A stretch of 64,000 nucleotides of DNA from the NCBI RefSeq assembly GCF_000346485.2, contig NZ_KQ976354.1, forward strand, positions 830,512-894,511, in the 5' to 3' direction. Of this stretch, positions 62,803 through 64,000 are shown one piece after another. How positions within the stretch are numbered: position 1 is the first letter of the stretch; each line of letters opens with the position of its first letter. A model generated the notes under the pieces. The model saw only the letters and a list, made by a program, of their open reading frames with translations, had not been told where the DNA came from and did not search any database. The DNA comes from Scytonema hofmannii PCC 7110. Lineage in GTDB: Bacteria > Cyanobacteriota > Cyanobacteriia > Cyanobacteriales > Nostocaceae. Position numbers and translations under genes: made by a program.

Positions 62803-64000
62803 ATTATGCTCATATGTCAAGAGGTAAAAACGCAAAGTTAAAAGCACTGCACTCATGAGCAATCCAAGTACCAAACCCAACCATAAACCTGTACTGCCCC
62901 AACCCAAAGTGAATGCCATGAGATAACCTCCACCCATACCCACTCCCCAGTAGGCAAACAGGGCGATCGCCATTGGCGTTTGGGTATCCTTTAATCCTAT
63001 TAAAGCACCAGCAGCAATAGTCTGAATACCATAAAATAACTGCACTATTGCTGCCACTTCCAAGAAAGAAATTGCAGTCCCAACTATCTCCACATTATCC
63101 GGATGGCTGCTATCTAAATACAACTCCACAATAAAGTTGGGAAATAGCCAAAAAATGAGTGCCACAATGCTTGCAACGGGAACAATTAGGGCAATACCAA
63201 CGAATCCGGCTCTGCTTGCCCCCCTAAGATCGTTTTGTCCCTTTAACTGTCCTACTCTCATCATAGTGGCATAGGAAATACCTATAGACACTGTCTCAAC
63301 AAAACTTTCTGTCTCAGCAGTTATTTCGTGGGCTGCTAAAGTATCTGTCCCAAACCAACCCATGAGCAAGGCAATAGCAGTGAACACTCCAATTTCTGCT
63401 GCATACTGCAAACCCAAGAACGATCCAGTTTGGACGATATTTACAAACATATCCTTATCAAACTGACGCCAAGCGCGATCGATTTGGTACTCCTTAAAGT
63501 ACTCATCGCAACACATCCAAATAGCAGCAGCAATGAAATTCAACCAAAACACAAGAGCGCTAGCCCAACCGATCCCCGCTAAACCAAGAGACGGTAAACC
63601 AAATTTACCGAACATAAACACGTAATTGAAAGCTACATTTAACAGTAACCCAACGACTGTAGTGACTATCAGGAATTGAGGGCGATTAAGGGCAGAGCCA
63701 ACTTCTTTTAACACGCAAAAACCCAGCGCGGCAGGAAAACCCCAAACAATAGCCTGCAAATATGTTTTAGCTAATGATACAATACCTTCTTCTTGACCGG
63801 TAAGCAGGAGGATAGAGTCAAAATGCCAAATGACAAACATCATAGGTAAACAGAGGGTAGCAGCTAACCAAACACCCTGACTTGCAGCATGACTGACTCG
63901 CTCTGTCTTGCCCGCACCAAAAGCGTTTGCGACACTCGCACCGACGACTGAAAGCGCAGAACGACAAACAGAAGCCAGAGTGGAAAAAGTCACTGCACCC
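62797..64000 (-). CDS. MATE family efflux transporter (5' end beyond the window)
   Basis: At least 400 residues of a multidrug and toxin extrusion protein. The frame runs off the window end upstream of VTFSTLASVCRSALSVVGASVANAFGAGK, so the first helices are missing. About ten membrane segments remain, with typical AFGAGK, GSALNRPQF and GIQTIAAGALIGLKDTQTPM. MATE proteins export cationic compounds using Na+ or H+ gradients. It is convergent with the ATP-grasp gene; export of that pathway's product is possible but speculative. Confidence 0.88.
   Translation of the reverse strand, partial: GAVTFSTLASVCRSALSVVGASVANAFGAGKTERVSHAASQGVWLAATLCLPMMFVIWHFDSILLLTGQEEGIVSLAKTYLQAIVWGFPAALGFCVLKEVGSALNRPQFLIVTTVVGLLLNVAFNYVFMFGKFGLPSLGLAGIGWASALVFWLNFIAAAIWMCCDEYFKEYQIDRAWRQFDKDMFVNIVQTGSFLGLQYAAEIGVFTAIALLMGWFGTDTLAAHEITAETESFVETVSIGISYATMMRVGQLKGQNDLRGASRAGFVGIALIVPVASIVALIFWLFPNFIVELYLDSSHPDNVEIVGTAISFLEVAAIVQLFYGIQTIAAGALIGLKDTQTPMAIALFAYWGVGMGGGYLMAFTLGWGSTGLWLGLVLGLLMSAVLLTLRFYLLTYEHNS

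Overview
The window looks like chromosome of a filamentous, probably heterocyst-forming cyanobacterium (Nostocales-type). The reasons are many GCGATCGC (HIP1) octamers, intergenic spaces packed with several families of 7-bp tandem repeats (STRR) typical of this group, two Liv/Nat-type amino-acid ABC transporters, a VTE5-like phytol kinase, a DUF92 (VTE6-like) protein, TspO homologues, a membrane-anchored MnSOD and a STAND-WD40 protein. No rRNA, tRNA, CRISPR array or intact transposase was seen.

Layout. 1-8.8 kb: a C-terminally cut S8 protease, a DUF92 membrane protein, then a parvulin-type isomerase overlapping a large ABC exporter (cNMP-like + degenerate C39 + ABC), facing a signal-peptide-less protein with five 41-residue repeats. 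The S8 protease and the repeat protein carry very similar PPC domains, so they are candidate cargo of the exporter. 9-16.9 kb: housekeeping genes (VOC protein, lipase, LEA-like protein, TPR protein, rsmE, AstE-like hydrolase, era, NarL-type regulator). 16.9-22.5 kb: a first Liv-type ABC operon with a radical SAM gene upstream. 23.4-27.3 kb: a 1300-residue NB-ARC protein with 14 WD40 repeats. 27.5-34 kb: small membrane proteins, tandem tspO genes, a VanX-like dipeptidase, yidD, phytol kinase, a His-rich secreted protein and a 50-residue protein. 34.2-38.9 kb: an NAD salvage cluster (pncB, nadD-like, NrtR-like regulator, nadE) with a palindrome over the pncB promoter.

39.5-44.8 kb is a decaying island: a Uma2-type nuclease, a beta-class DNA methyltransferase split by one base, a hypothetical gene with a broken partial copy, two MITE-like elements side by side (one with a 9-bp target duplication and a second, equally long copy 20 kb away), and a gene broken across three frames. 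45.4-50.7 kb is a second Liv/Nat operon with a toxin-antitoxin pair sitting exactly between livH and livM. 50.9-64 kb: rsmG, a broken ATPase/nuclease-like pair, sodA, an aldo/keto reductase, rpiA, an SLH protein, dxs, a KamA-family radical SAM enzyme followed by an ATP-grasp ligase, and a MATE transporter cut by the window end.

The most distinctive theme is repeat DNA acting on genes. Heptamer repeats lie in frame inside three genes (DUF92, ABC exporter, rsmG), a 25-bp element lies inside two unrelated genes in different reading frames, and one heptamer family supplies the stop codon of five genes.
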